Assembly: GCF_018256155.1 (NCBI RefSeq)
Contig: NZ_JAERLY010000001.1
Span: 124,001-188,000, forward strand
Length of the DNA stretch: 64,000 nt
Source: Gluconobacter sp. Dm-62
Lineage (GTDB): Bacteria > Pseudomonadota > Alphaproteobacteria > Acetobacterales > Acetobacteraceae
Reading direction: 5' to 3'
The notes under the pieces are model-generated. The model was given only the letters and a program-made list of their open reading frames with translations, searched no databases and had not been told where the DNA came from. Below are positions 1 to 7,568 of this stretch, one piece after another; position 1 is the stretch's first letter, and each line of letters begins with the position of its first letter. The position numbers and the translations under genes were made by a program.

Positions 1-598
1 TGAAAGCTTCGTGGCTGATCGGGCGCTGGATAGCGAGTGCAGCGAGATCGGCTGGCAGAGGCGGCAGGAATTCGTTGGTCGGACAGACAAGTTTGAGACG
101 CGCGTCAGGGAAGGCCGCAATAACCTTACGCAGGGTATGGACGCGATTGGGCCACATCGTTCCCGCGAAAAAAATATCATATTCCAGCTCGGCAGCGGGG
201 AGAACGCTGCGTTCGTGAATGGACGGGCTGGCGGCGAGGGGAAGATAGTGGCCCTTACCGTGATAATATTTGGCACATGACGGATCGTTCGTGAAAACGT
301 AATCGAAAAGCTCAGCGTTTTCGACGTTGAAGTCCCGCATGAACGGGTCTTCGAAAGTCCAGAGAATCATGGTTTTGAACGCCGGACGGACTCGGCGGAT
401 CAGAGGCAGGTTGATGCGTTGCGCATCAAGGCAGATCAGAACGTCATGCTCGCCAGTAGCGGCGATACCAGCCAGGCTCATGTTGTCTGCAACAGCAACC
501 TGCTCTTTCCCGAAAAGAGCCTGGGCAGCCCGCTGCACGGCTAAAGTCAGATAGGAGTTGGGATTGTGGGTATAATTCGTATTGTAAATGACCGCCAT
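1..598 (-). CDS. CgeB-like glycosyltransferase, N-terminal part (cut by window edge)
   Basis: This open frame runs from an ATG at 598 to the left edge without a stop, giving about 199 residues of a longer protein. It contains a D-V-L-I-C-L-D stretch, then I-L-W-T-F-E-D-P, then F-D-Y-V-F-T-N-D and a Y-L-P-L-A-A-S-P motif followed by F-F-A-G-T-M-W-P-N-R. That order is typical of CgeB/DUF3880-type glycosyltransferases, where the N-terminal Rossmann half precedes a Glyco_trans_1_2 half that would lie outside the window. The target sugar or lipid cannot be told. A weak purine-rich AAGAGA precedes the start. No neighbouring gene is co-directional within reach; rpsA upstream is closed by a terminator. 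Confidence 0.72.
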   Translation of the reverse strand, partial: MAVIYNTNYTHNPNSYLTLAVQRAAQALFGKEQVAVADNMSLAGIAATGEHDVLICLDAQRINLPLIRRVRPAFKTMILWTFEDPFMRDFNVENAELFDYVFTNDPSCAKYYHGKGHYLPLAASPSIHERSVLPAAELEYDIFFAGTMWPNRVHTLRKVIAAFPDARLKLVCPTNEFLPPLPADLAALAIQRPISHEAF

Positions 599-764
599 CA
601 ATCTCTTGGGCTCTAACGCCCACTCCCATATGCAATATTGGTCCGTCGCCCTGATTTAAACGGGCCGCGCCCTCTAATCACGACATTTTTGTATTAGTGC
701 ACCTTCTTGTGTAGCGGATGGCGCCGTCAAGCAAAAGCCCGCCGTGAAAGAATGAATTTTCCAT

Positions 765-793
765 AAAAAAAGGGCCGCCGAAGCGACCCTTTT
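765..793 (-). terminator. Rho-independent terminator of rpsA
   Basis: On the minus strand a 10-bp stem (AAAGGGTCGC pairing with GCGGCCCTTT, one T-G wobble) closes on a TTCG tetraloop and is followed by seven T. It lies about 50 bases after the rpsA stop codon. Confidence 0.9.
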
Positions 794-843
794 CATCCTC
801 GTCCGAGAGAGGAAACCCTCCCCCGGCTCACCAGAGCGGAAGC

Positions 844-2556
844 TCAGGCGTCCGTGTTACGGCGACGGATGGCGGCACCAAGGATATCACCCAGGGACGC
901 GCCCGAGTCAGAAGACCCGTACTCGTTGATGGCCTGCTTGTCTTCCTCGACCTCACGGCCGCGGATCGTCAGAGCCAGCTTGCGCGATGCGCGGTCGACG
1001 GAGACGACCTTTGCGTCAACCTTCTCACCGACTGCGAAACGCTCCGGACGCTGCTCGGCCTTGTCACGGGCCAGTTCGGCGCGACGGATGAAGCCCTGGA
1101 GGACGTCGTCCACCTTCACTTCGATACCGTTGCTCTGAACAGCCGTCACGACGCAGGTGACAACAGCACCCTTCTGGACGCGGGACAGGGTGTCAGCGGC
1201 CGGATCTTCCTGAAGCTGCTTGATACCGAGGGAGATACGCTCCTTCTCGGGATCCACATCGAGAACCTTGGCCTTGACGATCTGGCCCTTCTCGTAGTGG
1301 GCCATGGCTGCTTCGCCAGCTTCGTCCCAAGAGAGATCGGACATGTGAACCATGCCGTCGATGTCTGCGGAAAGACCAACGAACAGACCGAACTCGGTGA
1401 TGTTGCGGATCTCGCCTTCGATGATCGAACCGACCTTGTGCTCTTCCTCGAACTGCTCCCACGGGTTGCGCTGAACCTGCTTGAGACCGAGGGAGATACG
1501 ACGCTTGCCGCTGTCCACGTCCAGAACCATGACGTCGACTTCCTGCGAAGTAGCGACGATCTTGCCCGGGTGGACGTTCTTCTTCGTCCAGGACATCTCG
1601 GAAACGTGCACAAGACCTTCGACGCCCGGCTCCAGCTCCACGAATGCACCGTAATCGGTGATGTTCGTGACGCGACCCGTGAAGCGTGCACCAGCCGGAT
1701 ACTTGATGGCGACGTTTTCCCACGGATCAGCTTCAAGCTGCTTCATGCCGAGGGAGATACGCTGCGTGTCCGGGTTGAAGCGGATGACCTGCACGCGAAC
1801 CGGCTGACCGATCTGCAGAGCTTCGGACGGGTGGTTGATGCGCTTCCAAGCGATGTCGGTGACATGCAGGAGGCCGTCAACGCCGCCGAGGTCAACGAAC
1901 GCACCGTAATCGGTGATGTTCTTGACGACGCCGTCGAGGATCATGCCTTCCTTCAGGCCCTGGATCAGCTCGGAGCGCTGTTCCGCACGGGTCTCTTCGA
2001 GAACGGCACGACGCGAGACAACGATGTTGCCACGGGCGCGGTCCATCTTCAGGATCTGGAACGGCTGAGGCTGGCCCATCAGGGGTCCAACGTCACGAAC
2101 CGGACGGATGTCAACCTGGCTGCCCGGAAGGAACGCCATGGCGCCGCCGAGATCAACCGTAAAGCCGCCTTTGACGCGACCATAGATCGTGCCGTTGACG
2201 CGCTGGTTGTTGCCGAATGCACGCTCCAGGGCGGTCCATGCCTCTTCGCGGCGAGCCTTCTCGCGCGACAGGACGATGGAGCCGTCACGGTCTTCGTAAC
2301 GCTCGACATAAAGCTCGACAACGTCGCCCGGCTTCACGTCCGGGGCAGCGCCGGCCGGACCAAATTCCTTGAGGGAAACGCGGCCTTCGCTCTTGAGGCC
2401 AACATCGACGATTGCGAATTCGTCGGTCAGGCGGACAACGCGGCCGGTGACGACGGAGCCGTCAAAGCCTGTGTCGCGGCCCAGGGTCTCATCGAGAAGG
2501 GCTGCAAAATCCTCAACGCCGTGATCGGCCATGGGGGTCTGAGTGGCTGAAGCCAT
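844..2556 (-). CDS. rpsA: 30S ribosomal protein S1
   Basis: S1 helps 30S subunits bind structured or weakly Shine-Dalgarno-led mRNAs. The 570-residue product begins M-A-S-A-T-Q-T-P and has the expected length for proteobacterial S1. Repeated S1 (OB-fold) modules are visible, each with a variant of N-I-T-D-Y-G-A-F-V-D-L followed by G-L-V-H-V-S-E/D and R-I-S-L-G-x-K-Q. The frame stays open about 97 codons further upstream, but that part is low-complexity and overlaps cmk, so the ATG at 2556 is chosen. No good ribosome binding site precedes it, as in other rpsA genes where S1 represses its own translation. It follows cmk after a 254-base leader and ends at a strong terminator. Confidence 0.96.
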   Translation of the reverse strand: MASATQTPMADHGVEDFAALLDETLGRDTGFDGSVVTGRVVRLTDEFAIVDVGLKSEGRVSLKEFGPAGAAPDVKPGDVVELYVERYEDRDGSIVLSREKARREEAWTALERAFGNNQRVNGTIYGRVKGGFTVDLGGAMAFLPGSQVDIRPVRDVGPLMGQPQPFQILKMDRARGNIVVSRRAVLEETRAEQRSELIQGLKEGMILDGVVKNITDYGAFVDLGGVDGLLHVTDIAWKRINHPSEALQIGQPVRVQVIRFNPDTQRISLGMKQLEADPWENVAIKYPAGARFTGRVTNITDYGAFVELEPGVEGLVHVSEMSWTKKNVHPGKIVATSQEVDVMVLDVDSGKRRISLGLKQVQRNPWEQFEEEHKVGSIIEGEIRNITEFGLFVGLSADIDGMVHMSDLSWDEAGEAAMAHYEKGQIVKAKVLDVDPEKERISLGIKQLQEDPAADTLSRVQKGAVVTCVVTAVQSNGIEVKVDDVLQGFIRRAELARDKAEQRPERFAVGEKVDAKVVSVDRASRKLALTIRGREVEEDKQAINEYGSSDSGASLGDILGAAIRRRNTDA

Positions 2557-2810
2557 GTAGATACTATATTCCCGGACGCCCGTTCCGTTGTCGGAGCGGA
2601 TGTCCACGTCTGCGCCAGATCCATGATGGACCGGACGGCTCCCCGCTGCCGATGACCGGTCAGATCGGGTTGTTGGATGTTTGATCTGCCTGCAAGACGC
2701 AGAACAGACCATCCCCCTCCCCTTCCGGGGCTGGCGATACGGTGCACCAACACCCTGCAAGGGCGCGGTGTCAATAAAAAAAGGCGTTTTTTGGGTGCGG
2801 TTGCGTCTGG
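2557..2810 (-). promoter_or_regulatory. Long rpsA leader between cmk and rpsA
   Basis: These 254 bases hold no convincing gene. A TTGACA box (minus strand, 2774-2769) could be a -35 element for a separate rpsA promoter, but I see no good -10 box 17 bases downstream. The last 20 bases before the rpsA ATG lack a Shine-Dalgarno sequence, which fits autogenous control by S1 as known in Escherichia coli. The regulatory role is inferred. Confidence 0.35.
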
Positions 2811-3452
2811 TCAGTTTCGCGTTTGCCGCAAGGCCACGGTTTCGCATGCCTTATCAAGGACCTCGGCGGCGGAAAGCGTATCGGTCTCGATCAGCACGGC
2901 GTCGGGAGCCTGAACCAGCGGGGCGGTTTCACGCGATGAGTCGCGCTCGTCCCGCGCCACGAGCTCGGCCACCGCAGCCTCCAGCGCAGCCCCTTCCAGC
3001 GGAGTCTCTCCCTGGACCTGATGGTGGCGGCGCAGGGCGCGGGTACGGGGGGAGGCCGTGATGAAAAACTTCACGTCTGCATCGGGGAACACGATAGTGC
3101 CGATATCCCGTCCATCGACGACCGCACCCGTTTCGGACGCGAAAACCCGCTGCCGTTCGAGCAGCGCCGCGCGAACTTCAGGTTGCGCGGCCACGAGAGA
3201 AGCTCCACGGTCGATCTCGGGAACGCGCAGATCCGTGCGGGCCAGATCCGCCTGTTGCAGGGCCTGTGCCTCGGCGGAAGCATCCCCCGCCGGGTCCAGA
3301 CCTGCATTCACCATCCGGCGGGCCACGGCGCGATACAGCAGACCAGTATCGAGATACGGCAGACCCAGCTTCGCGGCGAGCGCCTTGGCGAGCGTCCCCT
3401 TCCCGGCTGCGGCCGGACCATCAACGGCAATGATCAGCGGACGAGCCGTCAC
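2811..3452 (-). CDS. cmk: Cytidylate kinase
   Basis: The enzyme phosphorylates CMP and dCMP to the diphosphates with ATP in the cytoplasm. The 213-residue product carries the P-loop D-G-P-A-A-A-G-K-G-T near residue 12, the Y-L-D-T-G-L-L-Y-R nucleotide-binding segment, and D-G-R-D-I-G-T-I-V-F-P, all hallmarks of bacterial Cmk. Its ATG overlaps the aroA stop by four bases (ATGA), indicating translational coupling. The aroA-cmk-rpsA order is common in Alphaproteobacteria. Confidence 0.97.
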   Translation of the reverse strand: MTARPLIIAVDGPAAAGKGTLAKALAAKLGLPYLDTGLLYRAVARRMVNAGLDPAGDASAEAQALQQADLARTDLRVPEIDRGASLVAAQPEVRAALLERQRVFASETGAVVDGRDIGTIVFPDADVKFFITASPRTRALRRHHQVQGETPLEGAALEAAVAELVARDERDSSRETAPLVQAPDAVLIETDTLSAAEVLDKACETVALRQTRN

Positions 3453-4777
3453 GCCACCAGTCCTGCGCCGAGGGCGTTCATCAGGTCCACGAAACCCGGG
3501 AAACTGGTTTCGATGAAGGCGGTGTCGTCCACGCTCACGGACTTCTGGGCGGCCAGACCGAGCACAACGGCACTCATGGCAAGGCGATGATCCATATGGG
3601 TCTGGACCATACCCCCACCGAGCGGACCGCTGCAGCCCTTCACGATCAGATCGTCGCCGATCACTTCGGTCTCGGCACCGTTCACGTTCAGCAGCGCCAC
3701 CGTGGAGGCCAGACGGTCGCTTTCCTTCACGCGCAGTTCTTCCAGACCACGCAGACGGGACGCGCCCTCGGCGAAGGCACAGGCCACGGCGAGAACCGGG
3801 TATTCATCGATCATGGACGGCGCACGCTCGGGCGGGACATCCACACCCTTGAGCTGGCTGTGGCGCACATGCAGGTCACCAACCGGCTCACCGCCTTCGA
3901 CGCGCTCGTCCTCAATGGAGAGGCTTGCCCCCATCTCGATCAGCGTCGTGAACAGACCTGTGCGCAGCGGGTTAAGACCCACACCCTCGATCCAGATATC
4001 CGAGCCCGGCACCAGCAGGGCGGCGACGATCGGGAAAGCTGCGGAGGACGGATCGCCAGGAACAATCACGTCACGGGCCGTCATTCGGACCGGGCCGGTC
4101 AGGGCGATTCGGCGTCCGCTGGCATCAAGGCGGGAGACGTCCACTTCAACACCGAAATGGCGAAGCATGTTTTCCGTATGATCCCGGGTGGCGACAGGTT
4201 CTTCCACGACCGTCGTGCCATGGGCGTTCAGACCAGCCAGCAGGATGGCAGATTTGACCTGCGCGGACGCAACCGGAAGGCGATATTCGATCGGCTTTGC
4301 GTCGCCCGTACCGCGGACGGCCATGGGCAGGCGACCACCCTCTCGGGTCAGGAATTCAGCGCCATTGGCCGCCAGAGGAGCCGTCACGCGGCGCATCGGG
4401 CGTGAGCGCAGGGAGGCATCGCCCGTCATGACGCTGTTGAAAGCGTGGGACGACAGGATGCCGGACAGCAGGCGCGCGGCCGTGCCGGAGTTGCCCATGT
4501 CCAGTACATCCGCAGGCTCGGTGAGCGCGCCCACGCCGCGACCCTCAATGATCCAGTCCGCACCATCACGCGTGATGGTGGCGCCGAGTGCGCGCATGGC
4601 ATCAGCCGTCCGCAGCACGTCTTCTCCCTCAAGCAGGCCGGTCACATACGTGCGACCGGAAGCGAGAGCGGCGAGCATCAGCGAGCGGTGGCTGATGGAT
4701 TTGTCACCCGGAACACGGGTGCGGCCGGAAAGTCCCTTTGGGGACGCGGAGACGGTCAGGGGGCGCGAGACTTGCAT
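3449..4777 (-). CDS. aroA: 3-phosphoshikimate 1-carboxyvinyltransferase (EPSP synthase)
   Basis: It joins phosphoenolpyruvate to shikimate-3-phosphate in the sixth step of the shikimate pathway. The N-terminus shows G-D-K-S-I-S-H-R-S-L, followed by M-G-N-S-G-T-A-A-R-L (PEP site) and L-R-V-K-E-S-D-R-L near the C-terminal third. The product is 442 residues from the ATG at 4777; a TTG at 4813 would add 12 residues but has no better ribosome site. It is the first gene of aroA-cmk-rpsA and faces the FYDLN gene across 172 bases. The exact start is uncertain; the function is not. Confidence 0.95.
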   Translation of the reverse strand: MQVSRPLTVSASPKGLSGRTRVPGDKSISHRSLMLAALASGRTYVTGLLEGEDVLRTADAMRALGATITRDGADWIIEGRGVGALTEPADVLDMGNSGTAARLLSGILSSHAFNSVMTGDASLRSRPMRRVTAPLAANGAEFLTREGGRLPMAVRGTGDAKPIEYRLPVASAQVKSAILLAGLNAHGTTVVEEPVATRDHTENMLRHFGVEVDVSRLDASGRRIALTGPVRMTARDVIVPGDPSSAAFPIVAALLVPGSDIWIEGVGLNPLRTGLFTTLIEMGASLSIEDERVEGGEPVGDLHVRHSQLKGVDVPPERAPSMIDEYPVLAVACAFAEGASRLRGLEELRVKESDRLASTVALLNVNGAETEVIGDDLIVKGCSGPLGGGMVQTHMDHRLAMSAVVLGLAAQKSVSVDDTAFIETSFPGFVDLMNALGAGLVA

Positions 4778-4949
4778 GATGATGTTCTTGCTGGGGTGTC
4801 CCACACCTGTCAATCACCTCGTGAATCATGCCGCAGCGGCGCAGTCATGCGCCAGAAAACTGTCAGGAATCATGCTGCGGGATTTGACAGGGGGCGCACA
4901 AGCTGGCATGGCCGCGTTCCTTATTCGAGGCATTAGCAGGCTCCGCACA

Positions 4950-5279
4950 ATGGCAAAACCCGAACTTGGTCTGAAACGGACATGCGTTGAATGCAGCGCC
5001 CGCTTCTATGACCTGAACCGCATCCCTGCGGTGTGCCCGAAATGCGGCACGACGCAGCCGGACGATTCCCGTCTCAAGCGCAGCGAAGTTCCGCTGCCTG
5101 AAGAGAAGGATCCCAAGCCCAAGGCCGCAGAACTTGAGGACGATGTGGATCTGGAAGTCGCCGAAGACGAGGACGACGATGATGTAATCGCTCCGGACGA
5201 TGATCTGGACGATGACGACGACGATCTCAGCAATGACATCGAAGTGCCGAATGACAAGGACGATCGCGACGACCACTAA
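4950..5279 (+). CDS. TIGR02300-type FYDLN acidic protein
   Basis: This is a 109-residue protein of unknown function. It starts M-A-K-P-E-L-G-L-K-R-T-C and has a treble-clef-like zinc ribbon: C-V-E-C near residue 12, the family signature F-Y-D-L-N, and C-P-K-C. The second half is extremely acidic, mostly Asp and Glu, ending in D-D-H. This architecture matches the alphaproteobacterial FYDLN_acid family. A much longer frame upstream of the ATG is antisense to aroA and is not used. The gene's end overlaps the following lipoprotein gene by 29 bases, so the two are probably co-transcribed. Confidence 0.88.
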   Translation: MAKPELGLKRTCVECSARFYDLNRIPAVCPKCGTTQPDDSRLKRSEVPLPEEKDPKPKAAELEDDVDLEVAEDEDDDDVIAPDDDLDDDDDDLSNDIEVPNDKDDRDDH

Positions 5280-5814
5280 GGTCTTCTGCGCTGTTCTTCT
5301 GGCGGCACTGATGAGCGGCTGTTCTGATCCGGAAGGCGTTTTCGCCCCGGACAGCGCAGCCGTTCGCGCATTCAGGGCCCGGCTCGACAGCCAGCCCAGC
5401 GCAACGGCGGTGCTTCAGGCCCGCTGCCCCTCCCCGATCCGCGTGCTGCGCCTGAGCGTGGACCGGCCGGTGACGGAAGATATCCTGACATTATTACAGG
5501 TCACCGAGACCCATCAGGTCACGACGCGGCATGTCCGACTGCTCTGCGGCGAGACCGTGCTGTCGGATGCCTGGAACTGGTATGTGCCCGAACGGCTTTC
5601 CCCCGCCATGAACACTCTGCTGGAACAGACTGACACGCCCTTCGGCCGGGCCGTGCAGCAGACAGATTTCCGGCGCCAGAAACTTGAGACCCGATTCCCG
5701 GGTGCGGCTTCAGGAATTGTTCTGGAAAACCGCGCCCTTCTGCGGCGCGGCAGTGATAACGCGCCGATTTCGCTCGTTGTGGAAGACTATCTTCCGGCCG
5801 CAATCCGCCCCTGA
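5251..5814 (+). CDS. Lipoprotein with chorismate-lyase-like domain
   Basis: The product (187 residues from the ATG at 5251) starts with M-T-R-T, a hydrophobic stretch and L-M-S-G-C, so Cys24 is a likely lipidation site. The rest resembles the UbiC/chorismate lyase (UTRA-like) fold: an R-H-V-R-L-L segment, a W-Y-V-P-E-R-L segment, T-P-F-G-R-A-V, and near the end I-S-L-V-V-E-D-Y-L-P-A, where UbiC has its conserved Glu and L-P. UbiC itself is cytoplasmic, so a lipid-anchored version is unusual. The similarity is recognised by eye and needs a profile search. It overlaps the FYDLN gene by 29 bases and converges on the SDR gene 4 bases later. Lipoprotein status is well supported; function is not. 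Confidence 0.68.
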   Translation: MTRTIATTTKVFCAVLLAALMSGCSDPEGVFAPDSAAVRAFRARLDSQPSATAVLQARCPSPIRVLRLSVDRPVTEDILTLLQVTETHQVTTRHVRLLCGETVLSDAWNWYVPERLSPAMNTLLEQTDTPFGRAVQQTDFRRQKLETRFPGAASGIVLENRALLRRGSDNAPISLVVEDYLPAAIRP

Positions 5815-5818
5815 GATT

Positions 5819-6577
5819 TCAGGACGCGGGCGACCAGTTCAGATGCTGTCCGCCATCCAGAGCCAGCATCTGCCCCGTCACGGATGGCAGGGCGAACAGC
5901 GCGAGGGTGGCCTGAGCGATCTCCTCAGGTGAGGAGCCGTGCTGCAGCGGTGTCCGGGCGCACATGCTGTCAAAATGCTCCTGGCTCTGACGCACGGCTG
6001 GGAGGACAGGGCCGGGCCCGATCGCGTTCACCCGCACCCGTGGCGCAAGTGCGAGAGCCATGGTCTGCGTCAGGGTCCATAATCCCGTGCGGGACAGTGT
6101 GTAGCTGACGAAATGCGGCGTCAGGTTCCAGACACGCTGGTCCAGCATGTTCAGAATCAGCCCCTCCGCCCCTTCGGGAAGCGCCTGCGCCATGGCCTGC
6201 GAGAGGACGAAGGGCGCGCGCAGATTGGTTTCCAGATGCAGGTCCCAGCTTTCGCGGGTCACACTGCCCATTTCGTCGCGGATGAAGGCGGACGCATTGT
6301 TGATGAGGAGGCCTACCGGCCCGAGTGCAGCTTGGACACGAGGCAGAAGCGCTGCGACTTCCTCTTCGCATTGCAGATCCGCCTGTACGACGCAGCCTTT
6401 GCCGCCGATGCGTTCGAGCAAGGCCTCGGCCTCGCCTGTGCTATAACGGCAATGAATGGCGATCACAAACCCCTGTTCCGCCAACATCTCCACCAGAGCC
6501 GCCCCGATGCGGCGCGCGCTGCCCGTGACGAGGGCAACACGGGGGACGCGCGGCGGAATCCGGAAGGGCGACACCAT
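5819..6577 (-). CDS. Pteridine-reductase-like short-chain dehydrogenase (FolM type)
   Basis: This 252-residue SDR has a Rossmann motif T-G-S-A-R-R-I-G, typical of FolM and PTR1, then N-N-A-S-A-F. The active-site region has Asp146 in place of the usual Ser and Tyr159, again as in pteridine reductases. The Lys expected four residues after Tyr159 is Arg163 (codon CGC), which is atypical for the SDR catalytic triad. A role in dihydromonapterin or dihydropterin reduction is inferred. The start lies 2 bases after the recR stop, so it is the last gene of dnaX-ybaB-recR-SDR. Confidence 0.75.
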   Translation of the reverse strand: MVSPFRIPPRVPRVALVTGSARRIGAALVEMLAEQGFVIAIHCRYSTGEAEALLERIGGKGCVVQADLQCEEEVAALLPRVQAALGPVGLLINNASAFIRDEMGSVTRESWDLHLETNLRAPFVLSQAMAQALPEGAEGLILNMLDQRVWNLTPHFVSYTLSRTGLWTLTQTMALALAPRVRVNAIGPGPVLPAVRQSQEHFDSMCARTPLQHGSSPEEIAQATLALFALPSVTGQMLALDGGQHLNWSPAS

Positions 6578-6579
6578 GG

Positions 6580-7176
6580 TCAGAGAGACCGGCGGGCCGT
6601 TAGAGCTGCAGCCAGTGTGCCGTCATCCAGCACGTCCAGCGCGCCGCCCATAGGCACACCATGCCCAACGCGCGTGACGGTAATCCCCGTGGGCAACAAA
6701 CGCTCCTGAAGCCAGTGCGCGGTCGTCGCACCCTCAACGGTGGCGCTCAGGGCAAGGATGACTTCCCGCACCCCGCCCTCCTCGATCCGCTCGAACAGAG
6801 GGCGGACATTCAGATCGTCCGGCCCAAGCCCCGCCAGTGCGGACAGGGTACCCCCCAGAACCTGATAGACACCACGATGGACGCCAGCGCGCTCCAGCGC
6901 CCAGAGATCGCCCACCGTCTCGACTACACAGATCAACCCCCGATCACGATCTGCATCCGTACAGATATGACATGGATCGACCGTATCGAGATTGCCGCAC
7001 AGTGTGCAGGTCTTCACGCTCGTGGCCGCGCGCTCCATCAGATGGGCGAGCGGCAGCATCCGGCTCTCCGGCTGGCGCAGAAGGGCCAGCGCAGCCCGAC
7101 GGGCGGAGCGTGGCCCCAGCCCTGGCAGGCGCGCGAGCATAGTGATTAGCTGGTCGATGTCTCCGTGACCCATCAT
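6580..7176 (-). CDS. recR: Recombination mediator RecR
   Basis: RecR works with RecF and RecO to load RecA on gapped DNA. The 198-residue product shows the helix-hairpin-helix L-P-G-L-G-P-R-S-A-R-R, a zinc finger C-T-L-C with downstream P-C-H-I-C, the Toprim segment V-V-E-T-V-G-D, and the C-terminal G-V-P-M-G-G. Length is normal. Two adjacent ATGs are possible starts. It follows ybaB after 54 bases in the conserved dnaX-ybaB-recR arrangement. Confidence 0.97.
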   Translation of the reverse strand: MMGHGDIDQLITMLARLPGLGPRSARRAALALLRQPESRMLPLAHLMERAATSVKTCTLCGNLDTVDPCHICTDADRDRGLICVVETVGDLWALERAGVHRGVYQVLGGTLSALAGLGPDDLNVRPLFERIEEGGVREVILALSATVEGATTAHWLQERLLPTGITVTRVGHGVPMGGALDVLDDGTLAAALTARRSL

Positions 7177-7230
7177 GGGCGGGATGTCTCCGTCAACCGG
7201 GTCAGGAAAGCCGAGGGCAGAAAGGCCAGA

Positions 7231-7554
7231 TCAGAACGGCAGCTTCAGGCCAGCCGGGAGGTCGAGTCCACCAGTTACGTCGCGCATGGCTTCGGAGCTT
7301 GCGGCTTCGGTCTTGGCCTTGGCGTCCGTATAGGCCGCGACGATCAGATCCTGAAGCGTCTCAATATCCGTCGGGTCAGCCAGCTGCGGATCGATCTTCA
7401 GGTCGCGCATTTCGCCCTTTCCCGTCAGTTTGACCGTCACCAGACCGGCACCAGCGGAGCCTTCGACAATCAGAGTCGCCAGATTGCTCTGGGCGGCTTC
7501 CATCTTGGCCTGCATCTGGCTGGCCTGCTTCATCAGTCCGGCAAGGTTCTTCAT
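7231..7554 (-). CDS. ybaB: YbaB/EbfC family nucleoid-associated protein
   Basis: This small (107-residue) DNA-binding protein begins M-K-N-L-A-G-L-M-K-Q-A and contains Q-A-K-M-E-A-A-Q, then the V-K-L-T-G-K-G-E strand segment of the EbfC fold. Members form dimers and coat DNA. It lies between dnaX and recR, 14 bases after the dnaX stop, in an arrangement conserved across bacteria. Confidence 0.95.
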   Translation of the reverse strand: MKNLAGLMKQASQMQAKMEAAQSNLATLIVEGSAGAGLVTVKLTGKGEMRDLKIDPQLADPTDIETLQDLIVAAYTDAKAKTEAASSEAMRDVTGGLDLPAGLKLPF

Positions 7555-7568
7555 TGATATCGTCCTAA

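Noticed and set aside
4188-4949. Upstream extension of the FYDLN frame
   Set aside because: It is antisense to aroA and the family start M-A-K-P-E-L-G lies at 4950.
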